NCBI GenBank assembly: GCA_031002005.1
Contig: CM061919.1
Span: 30,841,088 to 30,905,087 of the forward strand
Length of the DNA stretch: 64,000 bases
DNA from: Vandiemenella viatica
Lineage: Eukaryota; Arthropoda; Insecta; Orthoptera; Morabidae
Reading direction: 5' to 3'
Shown in pieces: positions 41,041-51,639 of this stretch. The notes beneath the pieces are model-generated. The model did not search any database, was not told where the DNA came from, and saw only the letters and a program-made list of their open reading frames with translations. The first letter of the stretch is position 1. The number at the start of each line of letters is the position of its first letter. The translations under genes were made by a program, and so were the position numbers.

Positions 41041-42860
41041 AACCTAATATTATCATAGGTGTATGTGGAAAATCTCCTAAAAACAGGACACAAACCTGGT
41101 CCCTTTGTACCTTCCCAAATGTGCGTGGTGGCACCTTAATGCATGCAGCCACATTGGTGTGTTGAAATGAGACCTGTATATATAACTTAATTATACAATC
41201 AAGTGATGGGTATATTAGGGTGAGGAATGCAGGTATTATCCGAGATTGAGTGTGTTGGCGAGCCAATTCCCACATACATGGTTCGTACCGAGAAAGGTTT
41301 CAAGGAATACTCCAAATGATTCTGACTGTAAATATTTACTGATGTTAGGAGATATGTGATAGGTGTTATGGAAAGCAATGAGTGGTCTAGGTTTTTGGAG
41401 AAATCTGTTTGTCTGTGACCATTCTGATGGATTACATGTTTGAGGTGAGGCCGATGTGAGAACTCTAGCAATGCAGGTACGTGAGCCGATATTTGAGATG
41501 GAACGTGGCATGGATGGCTTGGCCTGGCCTGTGAGGGGTTAGGTTTTGCCAGTGGTAGGGTTACAATAGGTTGGGGTGAGGGGGGATGCATATTACACAT
41601 TTTACAGAAAGGCCTGTTACAAGGGAAGGATCCATAGAGTGCTTTAGAAGCATTGGAGGATTGGTATTTGTGAAAAATCATAATTCTTAGATTATGTAGC
41701 CTGCTGAAGGTAACACCGGTTTTTGTGGGAATTGCTGTTCGGAGAATACGACACTTTCCAGGAAAAGATCTGAGACAGTTATAATTACGACAAAGAATCT
41801 GATTTAGGGATTCCAGTCCATGGGATAATTTAATGAAAAGACAGAATTATGGTTGGCTTTGGGTTGTGTGTGTAAGAGTAATGGACAATTTTCAACGCAG
41901 AATATCTGTTTAAGGACCAATTCTAGAGGATAATTACGAGATATGAGGACTATGGTCATGATGTTTAAGTAAAAGCAGTCTTGGTCAAAACAAATGTGTC
42001 TGCATCAGATTGGTTAGCTGTAAGGGAGGGAGTGTTTTGTGTGATATGAATGGCAACTAAGAAAGTGGAGATATTGTTGCAGTTTGTGGGCTTGATGTGG
42101 ACAAATGTGTTAAATGCCCATTATGGACAGAGAACTCGATGTCCATGAAGGTATCAGAACTGGATTGGGTGATGTTTAGGAAGTGGGTATTGTTTAGAGT
42201 TCATGGAGTGGAGGAGGAATTTTTCCAATGTGGATCCACAGTCTTTGATACACCTGAGACACACAGTGGGTTGTAAGGTACCTTTCGAAGAAAACAATAT
42301 TCTAATTTGGCACATAAGGGATTGGAACATGAAGAAATTTTTGGTTAGAATGAAGTGGATTAATGAAGTGAGGGTGACGGTCCTAAGGATAGTATGTGGA
42401 GGGCACTTATCAAGATGGTGTTCAAGGGCACTGTGGTCTTTGCAATGAGAGACACTGGTGTAGAGCAAGGTGACATCCATAGTGACTGAAAGGAATCAGT
42501 AGGTAGGGATGTAGAAAAAGTTGACACATGCTCTAAGAAGTGATGGGTGTCTCTGACCTACAAAGGGAAGGCCTGGATGATAAGATGTAGGTGTTGGTCA
42601 ATGGATGTGCTGCAAGGGAGACCGATATGAAGTGAATAGGGAATGTCTAGATTGCCCACCTTGTGTATCGATACAGGGTGGCGGTCCCGGAGGTCTTACG
42701 AATCAGAAAGAAAATGTAGTAGTGTGAGAAACCTAGTAAGGGACCTTAGAGGTTAAGGAAGTAAGACTAGGCAGAGTTAGTTTGCAGGGTCAGTGGTGTT
42801 AGGTCAGCATGCAGATGTGTTGGAGAATTGCCTAAAGGCCTCATAATCACTCTAAACCAT
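41041..42860 (-). mobile_element. Penelope-like element with RT and endonuclease remnants (tandem partner 2)
   Basis: The minus-strand frame 42,154-42,480 contains MDVTLLYTSVSHCKDHSALE, motif A of a PLE reverse transcriptase, then SLIHFILTKNFFMFQS. Between 42,150 and 41,690 the frame changes several times. The frame 41,199-41,681 holds the Cys motif YGSFPCNRPFCKMCNMHPP and further right HQNGHRQTDFSKN, where the GIY-YIG helix normally is. The GIY and YIG residues themselves cannot be read. Order and strand agree with one copy, which lies directly upstream of another PLE relic in the same direction. Confidence 0.65.
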
Positions 42861-42889
42861 GAACACAGTGGTTGAGGCGTTAACTTATT

Positions 42890-43080
42890 TTTTTTTTTTT
42901 TTTTTTTTTTGTTTATAGCATAACGCCTTGTCAATCTTGACGTCATTATAGGCAGGAAAGGATGAGGAAAAGAACGGGAAGGAATTCAACCATGGGCTTT
43001 TGAACGATGCCTGGAGTGATTTGGGAAAACCATGGTAAATCCAAATCCATATGCCCGAACAGGACTCAAACTCACCATGA
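42890..43080 (-). repeat. tRNA-derived SINE, copy 4
   Basis: The tail AGCATAACGCCTTGTCAATC and GACGTCATTATAGGCAGG, the body GGGAAGGAATTCAACCATGG and GTGATTTGGGAAAACCATGG, and a B-box-like GAGTTTGAGTCCTG on the minus strand match copy 1. It abuts a T run of about 28 (42,889-42,910), and a tRNA A-box-like GTGGTTGAGGCGTTAAC precedes that on the plus strand. Confidence 0.65.
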
Positions 43081-43179
43081 TATCAACTAAGAGAATAAGT
43101 TGTTTGACTGTTTTAAAATGTTTATTGACACATGTTTCTCATCCAGTACTATTTATTTCTCGATGAAAGTGCAAAATTT

Positions 43180-43420
43180 AATGTAAAAGTTTGAAGTGTT
43201 TCACAGAATACCAAAATACTCCTTTGCAATCTGGTGCTGGCCAGCAACATTTGCGACACGACGTGCTGGTGGGGGCTCTTTTAAAACAAGTAACGCCTGT
43301 TTTGTTTCTCTGAATATGTGTATAAATTGCTGGAAATATGGCTTGCAAACAATGTGTAGTACGCCAGTGTCTAAACACAACAATAGAAACACCACAAAAA
43401 ATGTAAATGTTCCAGCAAAA
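43180..43420 (-). other. Unrecognised small frame with a hydrophobic segment
   Basis: The minus-strand frame ends at 43,201 and reads FFVVFLLLCLDTGVLHIVC (possible membrane segment), then a basic, Pro-containing tail PPPARRVANVAGQHQ. It could be the last exon of a gene or chance. I do not recognise it, and no splice partner is evident. Confidence 0.2.
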
Positions 43421-43699
43421 TCTGATAATACAAAGAAAAATACTGCTCTAGTAGAAACCTAGATGAAATTGTGAATAATTAACATATCATTTTATGTGAA
43501 GATAATTTACATGGTAATTTCAGGGAGTTAAATTACAGTATTAAAACAAAGAAATGAAAAGTATCCATATTCAACATAAATACTGCTGAAGATTCTTTTG
43601 TGAACAAATCGGCATCCGGGAAAGAAAAAGTTGGAAGTATAGCACATGAAATCTCTTATAATTCATTTTAGTGCCAGTAACTATGTGAGAGCGTACAGA

Positions 43700-45245
43700 T
43701 GAAATGAACAATTCTTAGGTATTCTGCTGGTTAGTTTCTTTATTTAACTCTTTATACAATGTTTCGGCAACTACCTTCATTAGGTTAGCTGTTATGTAAT
43801 CTTACAAAAACTGTGAATACCTTGTGAGGTAGTCCTGGCTACTATAAAAAAGCCGGGGGAAGCTTCCCAATGGTCTCCAATTGGTTGGCGCTACAAACGG
43901 CCTCAGACAGGTTTGGCTGCATTTCGTAGCACTACAGCTGACGGATGGATGGATGACAGCTTGAGTGTTCACCCATCCAAGTACGAACCACACTTAAGGT
44001 CGCTCAATAGGTGGCAAGAAGTAACTTGCATCTCGTGGCTGCACGACGTCATCTTGGGCAGTATCCCATCCAAGTGCTAACCACGCTCAATGTTGCTTAA
44101 CGAGCGGCATTGCCCAGCCTACAGGGGTTTTTTGGTACTCACCAATCACGATGGACCAACGATTGGTCAACGTGCCAAGATGGCGTCTGCCTGAAAGACT
44201 TTCAAACACGTTGCTGTTTTAGGTCCCTGACGATTGGCTTCCAAGCCTTGCTCTCAAAGAGACCCCCCTCCCTGTTGTCACCTATTCAAATCTCCAGCGC
44301 TTCTCTGATAACTGAGTCCCAAAAAAACGATATCTTGGCCAAACCTCAGTGTTGTTGAAGTCATTGTTGTGAAAATTTTCTATACCATGTTCTGCTAACG
44401 CGGATTTATGTAAATGTAGGAACCGCAGATATCGTTGGTGCTCAGTGCGGTGTTCCTCGATAGTTCTTATGGTTTGGCAGATGTATTATTTGCCACATTC
44501 AAAAGGGATCGAATAAACTCCCAAGACTCGAAGGCCGAGATTGTCTTTCACCATGCGTAACATGTCCTGTATCTTCAAAGGTGGAAGGAAGATACTAACT
44601 ACGCCATATAGTGCTAAAATTCTTCTAATCTTTCCAGAAGTATTCCCAGCATAAAGCAACACAACGACGGTTTTTTTAGACTCTTATTGTTCAGGTGTTG
44701 GTCTCATTTTCTGATGAAGAAAGGCCACTTTAATATGCTCTTCAGTATAACCATTATGTCTGAAAACCTGTCGCAGGTGCCACAGTTCTTCTTGCAGGCT
44801 ATCATTGTCCGAGATGGCTCGCGCACGACAGACCAGTGTTTTGTTACGACAGTGTTGCGTTGAGCTGGGTGATGAAAACTGGTGACCCCTAAATACAGGT
44901 CTGTGCATGTAGGTTTCCTTTAAACTCTATGCACCGAAGTACCATCTAGTTTACGTTTAATTAATACATCCAGGAATGGTAACATGCCATCTCTCTCAAC
45001 TTCCATGGTGAAACAAATGTTAGGATAGATTGAGTTTAGGTTTTTCGAAGTATTTTCAAGAGTCAAATAACATACATGTCATCCACATAATGAAAGAAAC
45101 ATTTTGATTTTAATGGAGCAGTGTCCAGAGCCCTTTTCTCAAAGTCCTCCATATATAAATTGGCAACCACAGGAAAATTGGCAAGCCCATAGCCACACCA
45201 TCAGTTTGTTCGTAGTTCACAATTGGATCATTTCATACACCATGT
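43700..45245 (-). mobile_element. Penelope-like element, left arm of a large head-to-head pair
   Basis: Read on the minus strand from 45,245: NYEQTDGVAMGLPIFLWLPI (RT active region), then the palm-end block HYVDDMYVI with catalytic YVDD (about 45,090). VEREGMLPFLDVLIK-like frames (about 44,990), NDSLQEELWHLRQVF (44,810), SGKIRRILALYG (44,650), and an endonuclease with GVYSIPFECGK*YICQT (about 44,490) follow. The 3' non-coding region contains two 5S-like stretches and ends ATTCACAG..GGTAGTTGCCGAAACATTG near 43,770. Stops and frameshifts are scattered through it. It is a mirror copy of the right arm. Confidence 0.8.
43968..44103 (-). other. Two 5S-rRNA-like stretches in PLE left arm
   Basis: On the minus strand: CTTGGATGGGATACTGCCC after AGCGTGGTTAGCA (44,045-44,103), and ACTTGGATGGGTGAACAC after AGTGTGGTTCGT (43,968-44,008). 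They match the 3' half of animal 5S rRNA, where GGTTAGTACTTGGATGGG is the hallmark. Confidence 0.6.
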
Positions 45246-46815
45246 CAGATTAAGACCTTATGGTAAGCTTTGATGTTGTTTCTATGTTCACACGGGTGGC
45301 CATCAAGGAGACTTTAGAAATTATACGATGACATTTCGACCAAGGGATTGTAGACCTTTTCCAACATGTGCTCACATCTACATATTTCATGTATGGTGGA
45401 CGGTGTGGATATGGGCTTACCACTTTCTCCTGTAGTAGCAAATTTATATATGGAGGACTTTGAGAAAAGGGCTCCTGACACTGCTCCATTAAAATCAAAA
45501 CGTTTCTTTCATTATATGGATGACATGTTTGTAATTTAGCTCTTTAAGAATACTTGGTACACCTGAACTCAATCCAACATAACATTTGATTCACCATGGA
45601 GGTTAAGAGAGATGGCATGCTACCATACCTGGATGTATTAATTAAATGTACTTTGGTAGTTTGGAGCATAGCGTTTACCAGAAACCTACGCAACAGACCT
45701 ATATTAAGGGGTCACCAGTTTTCATCACCCAGCTCAATGGAACACTGTACTGACAAAACTGGTCCATCGAGCACGAGCCACCTCTGACAATGATAGCCTA
45801 CAAGAAGAACTGCGGCACCTGCGACAGGTTTTCAGACAGAATGGTTATTCTGAAGAGCATATTAAACTAGCCTTTCTTCCCCAGAAATTGAGACCAACAC
45901 CTGAACAAGAATAGTCTCCAAAAACTGTCGTCATGTTGCCTTATGCCGGGAATGCTTCTGGAAAGATCAGAAGAATTTTAGCATGATATGGTGTAAGCAG
46001 TATCCTCCATCCACGTTCGAAGATACAGGAAATGATACGCATGGTGAAAGACGACCTCGGCATTCGAGTCCTGGGAGTTTATTCGATCCCTTGTGCATGC
46101 GGGAAATAATACATCGGCCAAACAATAAGAACTATTGAGGAATGCCGCACTGAGCACCAACGATATCTGCGGTTCCTACAATTAGACATATCTGTGTTAG
46201 CAGAACAGGGTATAGAAAATTTTTAATACAATGAATTCGACAATACTGAGGTTTGGCCAAGATATCGTATTTCTGGGACTCCGTTATCAGAGAAGCGCTG
46301 GAGATTCAAATAGGTGATAACAGAGAGGGTGTCTCCTCGTGAGCGAGGCTTGGGAGCCAATCGTCAGGGACCTAAAACAGCAACATGTTAGACAGTCTTT
46401 CAGGCAGGCACCATCCTTACACGTCGACCAATGGGAGAGCTGGTCTGTCGTGATTGGCCAGTTCCAAAAAAACCATTTAGCATGAGCAATGCCACTCGTT
46501 AAGCAACATTGAGCGTGGTTAGCACTTGGATGGGTGACCGCCCATCATGATGCCGTGCAGCCACGAGATGCAAGTTACTTCTTGCCACCTTTGAGCAACC
46601 TTAAGTGTGGTTGGTACTTGGATGGGTGACCACCCTAGCTGCCATCCATCCATAAGCTGTTGGGCTATGAAATGCAGCAAAACCAGTCTCTCCCTGTCTG
46701 AGGGCGTTTGTAGCGCCCACCAATGGGAGGCCATCGGGATGCTTCCCATCAGCTATTTATAGTAGCCAGGACTAGCTTACAAGGCATTTAGAGTATTTGA
46801 AGAAGATGAAGGCAA
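45246..46815 (+). mobile_element. Penelope-like element, right arm of the head-to-head pair
   Basis: Starting near 45,260 the plus strand reads FDVVSMFTRVAIKETLE (motif A), DMGLPLSPVVANLYMEDFEK (45,400), HYMDDMFVI (catalytic box YMDD, 45,515), and TDNDSLQEELRHLRQ-like frames (45,790). Then come SGKIRRILA*YG (45,955), SKIQEMIRMVKDDLG and the endonuclease GVYSIPCACGK*YIGQTIRT (46,075-46,135). A stop replaces the residue before YIGQT. The 3' non-coding part (46,330-46,815) carries two 5S-like stretches and runs to GAAGATGAAGGCAA, where a hAT-like element interrupts it. The PLE end resumes at 48,960. Divergence from the left arm is modest, so the two copies are close relatives. Confidence 0.8.
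46497..46640 (+). other. Two 5S-rRNA-like stretches in PLE right arm
   Basis: GGTTAGCACTTGGATGGGTG followed by ACCGCCC (46,517-46,543), preceded by TTAAGCAACATTGAGCGT as in 5S, and a second GGTTGGTACTTGGATGGGTG then ACCACCC (46,609-46,635). The 5' third of 5S rRNA is not present, so these are not genes. They may carry remnants of Pol III internal promoter elements. Confidence 0.65.
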
Positions 46816-48951
46816 TAGACTTGCACATTATAGTTCGCGAAGAAGAGCGCTGAGTTTAGTTTGCATCTCCCTCACGAACTAGTTAGCTCTTTTAGTTCGT
46901 GTCTCGAATTCAGAGAAACAGATCGTTCGCTCGCCTTGCTACCGCTACTGCATGCACTATTTTGTTTGTTATGTCGGTTTTATTAGGACATAATCATTTT
47001 TTTGTCGTTTCTAAATGGAATTAAATACGACCTTCTTAACAAAAGTTATTGCCCTTTCAAATGACATTAGCATGATCAGTTACTGCCGATAAACCAAAGT
47101 GCTCATTGTCCTTTGCACAAATGGGTAAACTGAATAACTGTGCTGTTTTTACTATTTACTTTAAATGCATAGAATATTTATTTTTAAAATGGATTTATTT
47201 ATTAGTTCATAGAAGAAACATTACTTATAAAAGGCACTAATGACCCCGCTGTCGACGCGCTCTTAAACCCCAACATCAACACAACATTACTTATAAAATA
47301 TTATAAAAGCGTTTATTTTGATGAATTAAAATACCCGTTTATAAGTAATCGGCTTTTTTTATTTAAATATAGTTTTGGAAATCAAGAACAAAATATAATT
47401 CTACTATTGACTACAAGTTAAGTACTATATGATACAAACAATATTACCTATATTATTAAGAAAAGTAACAGTAATACTTCCAACTAACAATTAGACATAT
47501 AAAAATGACAGTGACCCTTGAATGAGAAAGTGATAGCATTAACGAAAGTGCGTAAATTTCCAGTAAATTGGAAGTCATTGAGCTATTTTTTTTTTAAATT
47601 GATGTAGGGGAGGATAATCCAACACACATTCACAATATTTTGGCGACGAATGAAACTGATGAAGAGACAAAAGTTAAAATCTTTTTGAATTTCGTAAGTC
47701 ATTTCTTTACATAACTTTCACAAATCTGTTAACCAACAGATTGAGATAAGTATTTTATTATGTCAGCTTTAAAATCAGCGCTAGAAAAATGTAAAAGATA
47801 CTGTTTCTTTGGTTAAGAAAACAAGAAAAAGCCTTTAGAAACCAAATTCTCCACAGAAAGTGATAATATAAAAAAATAATGCTCTAGTATTCGTTGATAA
47901 ATGTCTGGAGTATCTTAGTAAATAGTTAGATTATAATGAAAGCAATTGGCTATAGAAAATACAAAAATTAAATTTAAAACACCAAGTTTCATTTGATGGC
48001 TGTGAGACAATATTAGAGGTTCTAAATTTATGAGAAAAAATGAGTATCAAAGTGAACGAACTTTACTCTGAAATAACAATATTACACAAAATCTAGGTAA
48101 AAGTAAGAGCAGTATTTCATCAGTGAAAATGAGCTTTTGATTGACATTAATTTACAACTGAAAGTGATAAAGCATATTACAATTTTACTGTAGACAGAAA
48201 ATTGTTAAAGATGCAAGAAGTGCAAAAAATATAGCTTAAAAAATAAAATAGTAAATAAACACATCCTTTGTCCTTTTCTACTCTTTCGTAAAATATTATA
48301 TTTTTGAAGTGTACTATATTTTTATAGGTTATTCTAAGAAAACATTCTACCATTAACTGAAAAAATGTTGGTAATCCTAGCGGTGAATGGTGATAGTTCG
48401 CGACCGGGAATGCTCAGTTTAGTTCGCGAACAATACCACTCAGTTTAGTTCGCGAACGGTAGCGCTCAATTTAGTTCGCGAACTGTACCGCTCAGTTTAG
48501 TTTGTGAGCGGTAGCGCTGTGTTTAGTTCGCGAACTAGGTCGCTCCACTCTGGAATTCCAGAAAGACAGCTCATTCACTCGCTTTGCTAGCACTACTACT
48601 CGCGCTCTCTTCTTTGTTATAATAGTTGTGGTTACTGATAGTTGTCTTTTAAGTGTAAATGGGATCCAAAAAAATTTTTTTTTCACATTCCATGTTAAAT
48701 TTTCGTTTTTGACTTCTGCAATAATTATTAATGTTTAACAGTTACATTTTTTATTTTATTTTTATATCTGTTCTTCAGTGAAATGTGTCCACAGCGAACT
48801 GTGTTACCTTTTAGATAATAAACTAAAACAAAAGTTGGTCTTCGGGAAAGGATCGAACGAACTAACGAACTAAGGAGCGAGAGATATGGGAACTAGTTCA
48901 CTAGTGGGAGCGCTCTTCCGAACTAGTTCGTTGGCGAACTACACAAGACTA
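46816..48951. mobile_element. Non-autonomous hAT-like element (2,136 bp) with 8-bp target duplication
   Basis: The element is flanked by GAAGGCAA at 46,808-46,815 and at 48,952-48,959, the 8-bp duplication typical of hAT transposons. The tips are TAGACTTG on the left and CAAGACTA on the right, inverted with one mismatch. Further in, both ends carry AGTTCGCGAA/CGAACTAGTTCG words and an AAGAGCGCT block in inverted orientation. No transposase frame with hAT motifs is visible inside, so it is non-autonomous. A block GAATTC(C)AGA..CTCGC.TTGCTA occurs as a direct repeat at about 46,908 and 48,552, so the two ends also share direct-repeat sequence. It splits the 3' end of a PLE copy. Confidence 0.75.
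48392..48545. repeat. 26-bp palindromic tandem array
   Basis: About 5.5 units of 26 bp built on CGCTCAGTTTAGTTCGCGAA, whose core TTCGCGAA is a perfect palindrome. Most units keep the core; one has TTTGTGAG. Within the hAT-like element near its right end, where transposase-binding repeats are expected. Confidence 0.85.
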
Positions 48952-48959
48952 GAAGGCAA

Positions 48960-49003
48960 CAAAGGTAGTTGCCGAAATGTAGTATAAAGAATTAATAACT
49001 ATG
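48960..49003 (+). mobile_element. Penelope-like element 3' end, displaced by hAT insertion
   Basis: AGGTAGTTGCCGAAATGTAG and then TATAAAGAATTAATAACTA match, on the other strand, the end of the left arm at about 43,740-43,785 (GGTAGTTGCCGAAACATTG, TATAAAGAGTTAAATAA). It is the continuation of the right arm cut at 46,815. Confidence 0.75.
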
Positions 49004-49552
49004 TGGTTTGAGGTGCTTATCAGTAAGGTTAGTATTCTTAGGTTCGAACCTCGATCCGGAATATGTTTTGTTTCTGTGTGCTTTTTCTTTCAATATTATT
49101 CCCCCCCCCCCAAAATCCACAAAAATTTTGATTTTTTTTTTTCGATGAAGATTTTCCAAATTGTTTGATAATAAGTATTTTACAAACATTTGAAGCATAA
49201 CAGAAGAACACTTCTAAAATGAAACTGGACCTCGGTTCCGCACTGAAAGTATTACTTCTTAAATGGACCTATTTGTATCAAGTATGTACTGTGCAATTCC
49301 TTTCATTGGAATACAACTGAATCCAATTAAAGGAATTCAAATCGTTCCAGAACTGTTGCAAGATTAGCATGAAATTTCTACAAGTGATACCGCTGTCAAA
49401 ATATACTAGATGATCCATGTGAAAATTTCGCAATTACAATGAATATTTAGGTTGGGTGTTTCTTAAGATAAAAGAAGGAACACCTCATTTGTTTCTTTGT
49501 TTTGTGTAACAGGTATGTATCAAAAGTCGACGCCAGTGAAGTAGTTTATCAA
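49004..49552. other. No gene; isolated B-box-like site
   Basis: GGTTCGAACCTCGATCC near 49,042 matches a tRNA B box, but no cloverleaf or convincing A box can be drawn around it. A C run lies near 49,100. The rest is unremarkable. Confidence 0.4.
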
Positions 49553-49890
49553 CTAGAGATGGGTCGTTCGCGAGTGTATCAGTTCTTTTGAGCAATTCTT
49601 TTAAAAGAGTGAGTGAGCAGTCGCTCACTAAAAAGTGAACGGTAGTTCTTCTAGGTGAGTCGGCTAAGACCAAGAAGAGCTTGTTCACGTGGGCTTTGTG
49701 AACTGTTGAGTTAAAGAAAAAGGTCTACTAATTGCATCAAAGTCAATTTAAGGGGGGTATTTTCATCGAATAGTGGGGGTGTAATCGGATTCTGAGGGGT
49801 GAGACCTTTTTTTTTTTTAAAAAAAAGTCTCAAATATTAATGAGCAAGTGAGCTAGTGAACAGTTCAAAAGAACTCATTCTTTTTGCAGA
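49553..49890. mobile_element. Possible second hAT-like fragment with a G-rich insert
   Basis: Begins CTAGAGATGGGTCGTTCGCG, a form common at hAT ends, followed by short TCGCTCACT/AGTGAGTGAGC words. The far side has GAGCTAGTGAACAGTTC and AAAAGAACTCATTC, partly complementary to CAGTTCTTTTGAGC near the left end. The stretch 49,702-49,810 inside it is the G-rich repeat shared with 11.7 kb. The right terminus is not defined. Confidence 0.4.
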
Positions 49891-50194
49891 AATGAGGGAA
49901 AAAATGACATTTCTTAGTGATCATTGTATAAATTAATGATTGTGTTCATGGTTATTCAATTTGAAAAGAAGTACATTCAAAAGTACATCAATGGGAAATT
50001 TTACATGCAAGATGAATCCTATCGGCAACACATCTCTGAAATGTGTGATGTGCCTGGAATGTGATCAACTTGCAACCATGCATTTTTGTTTCAAAATTTA
50101 AGTCACAATTAAATTAAGTAAGAATTTCATGTTAACCAAATGATTTATCTTATTCCATTAAATTTGAGATCTCAATAAATGTTAAGGTATTTTA

Positions 50195-50655
50195 ATTACA
50201 TTTTGAGCATCGCACCACCAAACAGGTTTTGATTATTTTGTAGATCTTGCATCGTTCGGTCTAATGCCTCCAAAGACTTTTTATGTGTCATCCTAAATGA
50301 TCAATTTGAAATGCTGCAGAACTTTGGCTATTGTACAGTTCTTTGAAAGGTTGCAAGTTGGAGTTTATTTTATTTTCATATTCAACAGCAACTTGAATGC
50401 TGAATGAGCTGTTTGACTGCCTTCCAACAACATTCCTGATGAAGCAAGTACAAGTGCAATTTCATTCTGCGTGCAAATCGTTGCCAAAATCAATGACGCC
50501 AAAAAAGTTTTTCCAGTTCCAAGAAAACAAATCACTCTAGGTCCATCATTCACAACTATAATGATCTTATTTTTGTTGATGTTTCAACATTTGAACTGAT
50601 CATCATCACAATCATATTTTTTTACGCATTTCAACTCTTGTTTAAATGTATCATG
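50195..50655 (-). pseudogene. Helitron helicase (Pif1-like), Walker A region fragment
   Basis: The minus-strand frame 50,365-50,553 has VICFLGTGKTFLASLILATI (Walker A, usually APGGTGKTFL), then EIALVLASSGMLLEGSQTAH and SAFKLLLNM. Further downstream, in another frame (about 50,300-50,200), it reads THKKSLEALDRTMQDLQNNQ and then NLFGGAML, the next Helitron helicase block. Upstream a partial linker with KYDCDDDQF remains. About 80 residues between the two blocks are shortened. This is the opposite part of the protein from the fragment at 23.6 kb, so the two could derive from one family. No Helitron terminus (TC 5' or CTRR 3') is identified. Confidence 0.8.
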
Positions 50656-50999
50656 CAACGATTAGGTGTTGTTATGACTAATTGAGGTAATACCTTATAT
50701 GATCTGGTACAGGTCCTCAGTTAATATCAGTGGAATAGAAATAAAACTACATTTGTTGGACAGATCACGAAACAACACAAAAATACAAAAATTATTTCAA
50801 GTTAGGCTGGATTACGTTTTTCCTGATTTTTCCACCGTAATCTTCCAGTTATCTCTTTGAATAAAAAACATTTAATAGAGTAATTTCCTTCCCAGGAGCT
50901 TAAGGAATAAAACAAAAAAATAATTACACATATACATATACATAATCATGGTATTGAGATCTTACAAAAATCAATATTTCCAATTTTTCTTTCCATAAA
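50656..50999. other. No recognisable gene
   Basis: AT-rich, may still be Helitron DNA. Nothing readable on either strand. Confidence 0.4.
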
Positions 51000-51290
51000 A
51001 ACATAATTTGGACTATCATCACATTTTTTAATTATTTCTTTTCGATCGATAGAAAAAAGCACTTTCGGTTTTCTCACAAATTTTCCAGGCAACTTTTCAG
51101 ATTTTTCTTTCTCTAAAACCCATATACCGACTTTATAAACACTTAAGAAAAGCCAAATAGGTTCATAGAAAAAAGTACTTCCAGTTTTCCAAATTTTCCG
51201 GTCACTTTTCAAAATTTTCTTTCTCTAAAAACCTTATTCTTACTATTATAAACATTAAAAAATAAATAAAAAAAAAGCCAAATTGGTCCA
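51000..51290. repeat. Degenerate tandem repeat, about 116-bp unit
   Basis: AGAAAAAAG.ACTT..GTTTTC, then TTTTTCTTTCTCTAAAA, then AAAAGCCAAAT..GGT recur at about 51,051 and 51,167, with a partial earlier unit from about 50,970. No coding sense despite an 88-codon minus-strand frame. Confidence 0.6.
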
Positions 51291-51639
51291 GCTGTTCCAG
51301 TGATGCAGTTACCAACAAATTTCGACAATTTAATCATGTAGTAAATTATGAGCTATTTGGCAATGAAGGTGCACACACACAGTGTCATGGTTTATATGGG
51401 ACTTTTTTGCATGAATCAGGTGTTGAATCAATAAATTATACCATTGTGTTTATCTCGCATTTTAGTTTTCATCACAGACCTCCTGCCCTCAAAACTTGTT
51501 TATTTTCTCTAACCGTTGTTATTTACATTGCCTAAAAGCTATTTCCTAAGTATCGTGATGTATACCCGGTATACACTTATATGGTGTCAATGAAAATGCT
51601 GATAGTTAATTAAAATTAAAAAGGAGCTGGAAAGTAAAC

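Noticed and set aside
46497..46640. Functional 5S rRNA gene
   Set aside because: The 5' third is missing and the stretches are duplicated inside a PLE, so these are derived fragments.
48392..48545. CRISPR array
   Set aside because: The 26-bp units are directly tandem with no unique spacers, and the context is an animal transposon.
49004..49065. tRNA gene candidate around a perfect B box
   Set aside because: No acceptor stem or cloverleaf can be form from the flanks and the A box is poor; at most a SINE remnant.
50946..51212. 88-codon minus-strand open frame
   Set aside because: It lies across a degenerate tandem repeat and reads the repeat units, with no recognisable protein content.
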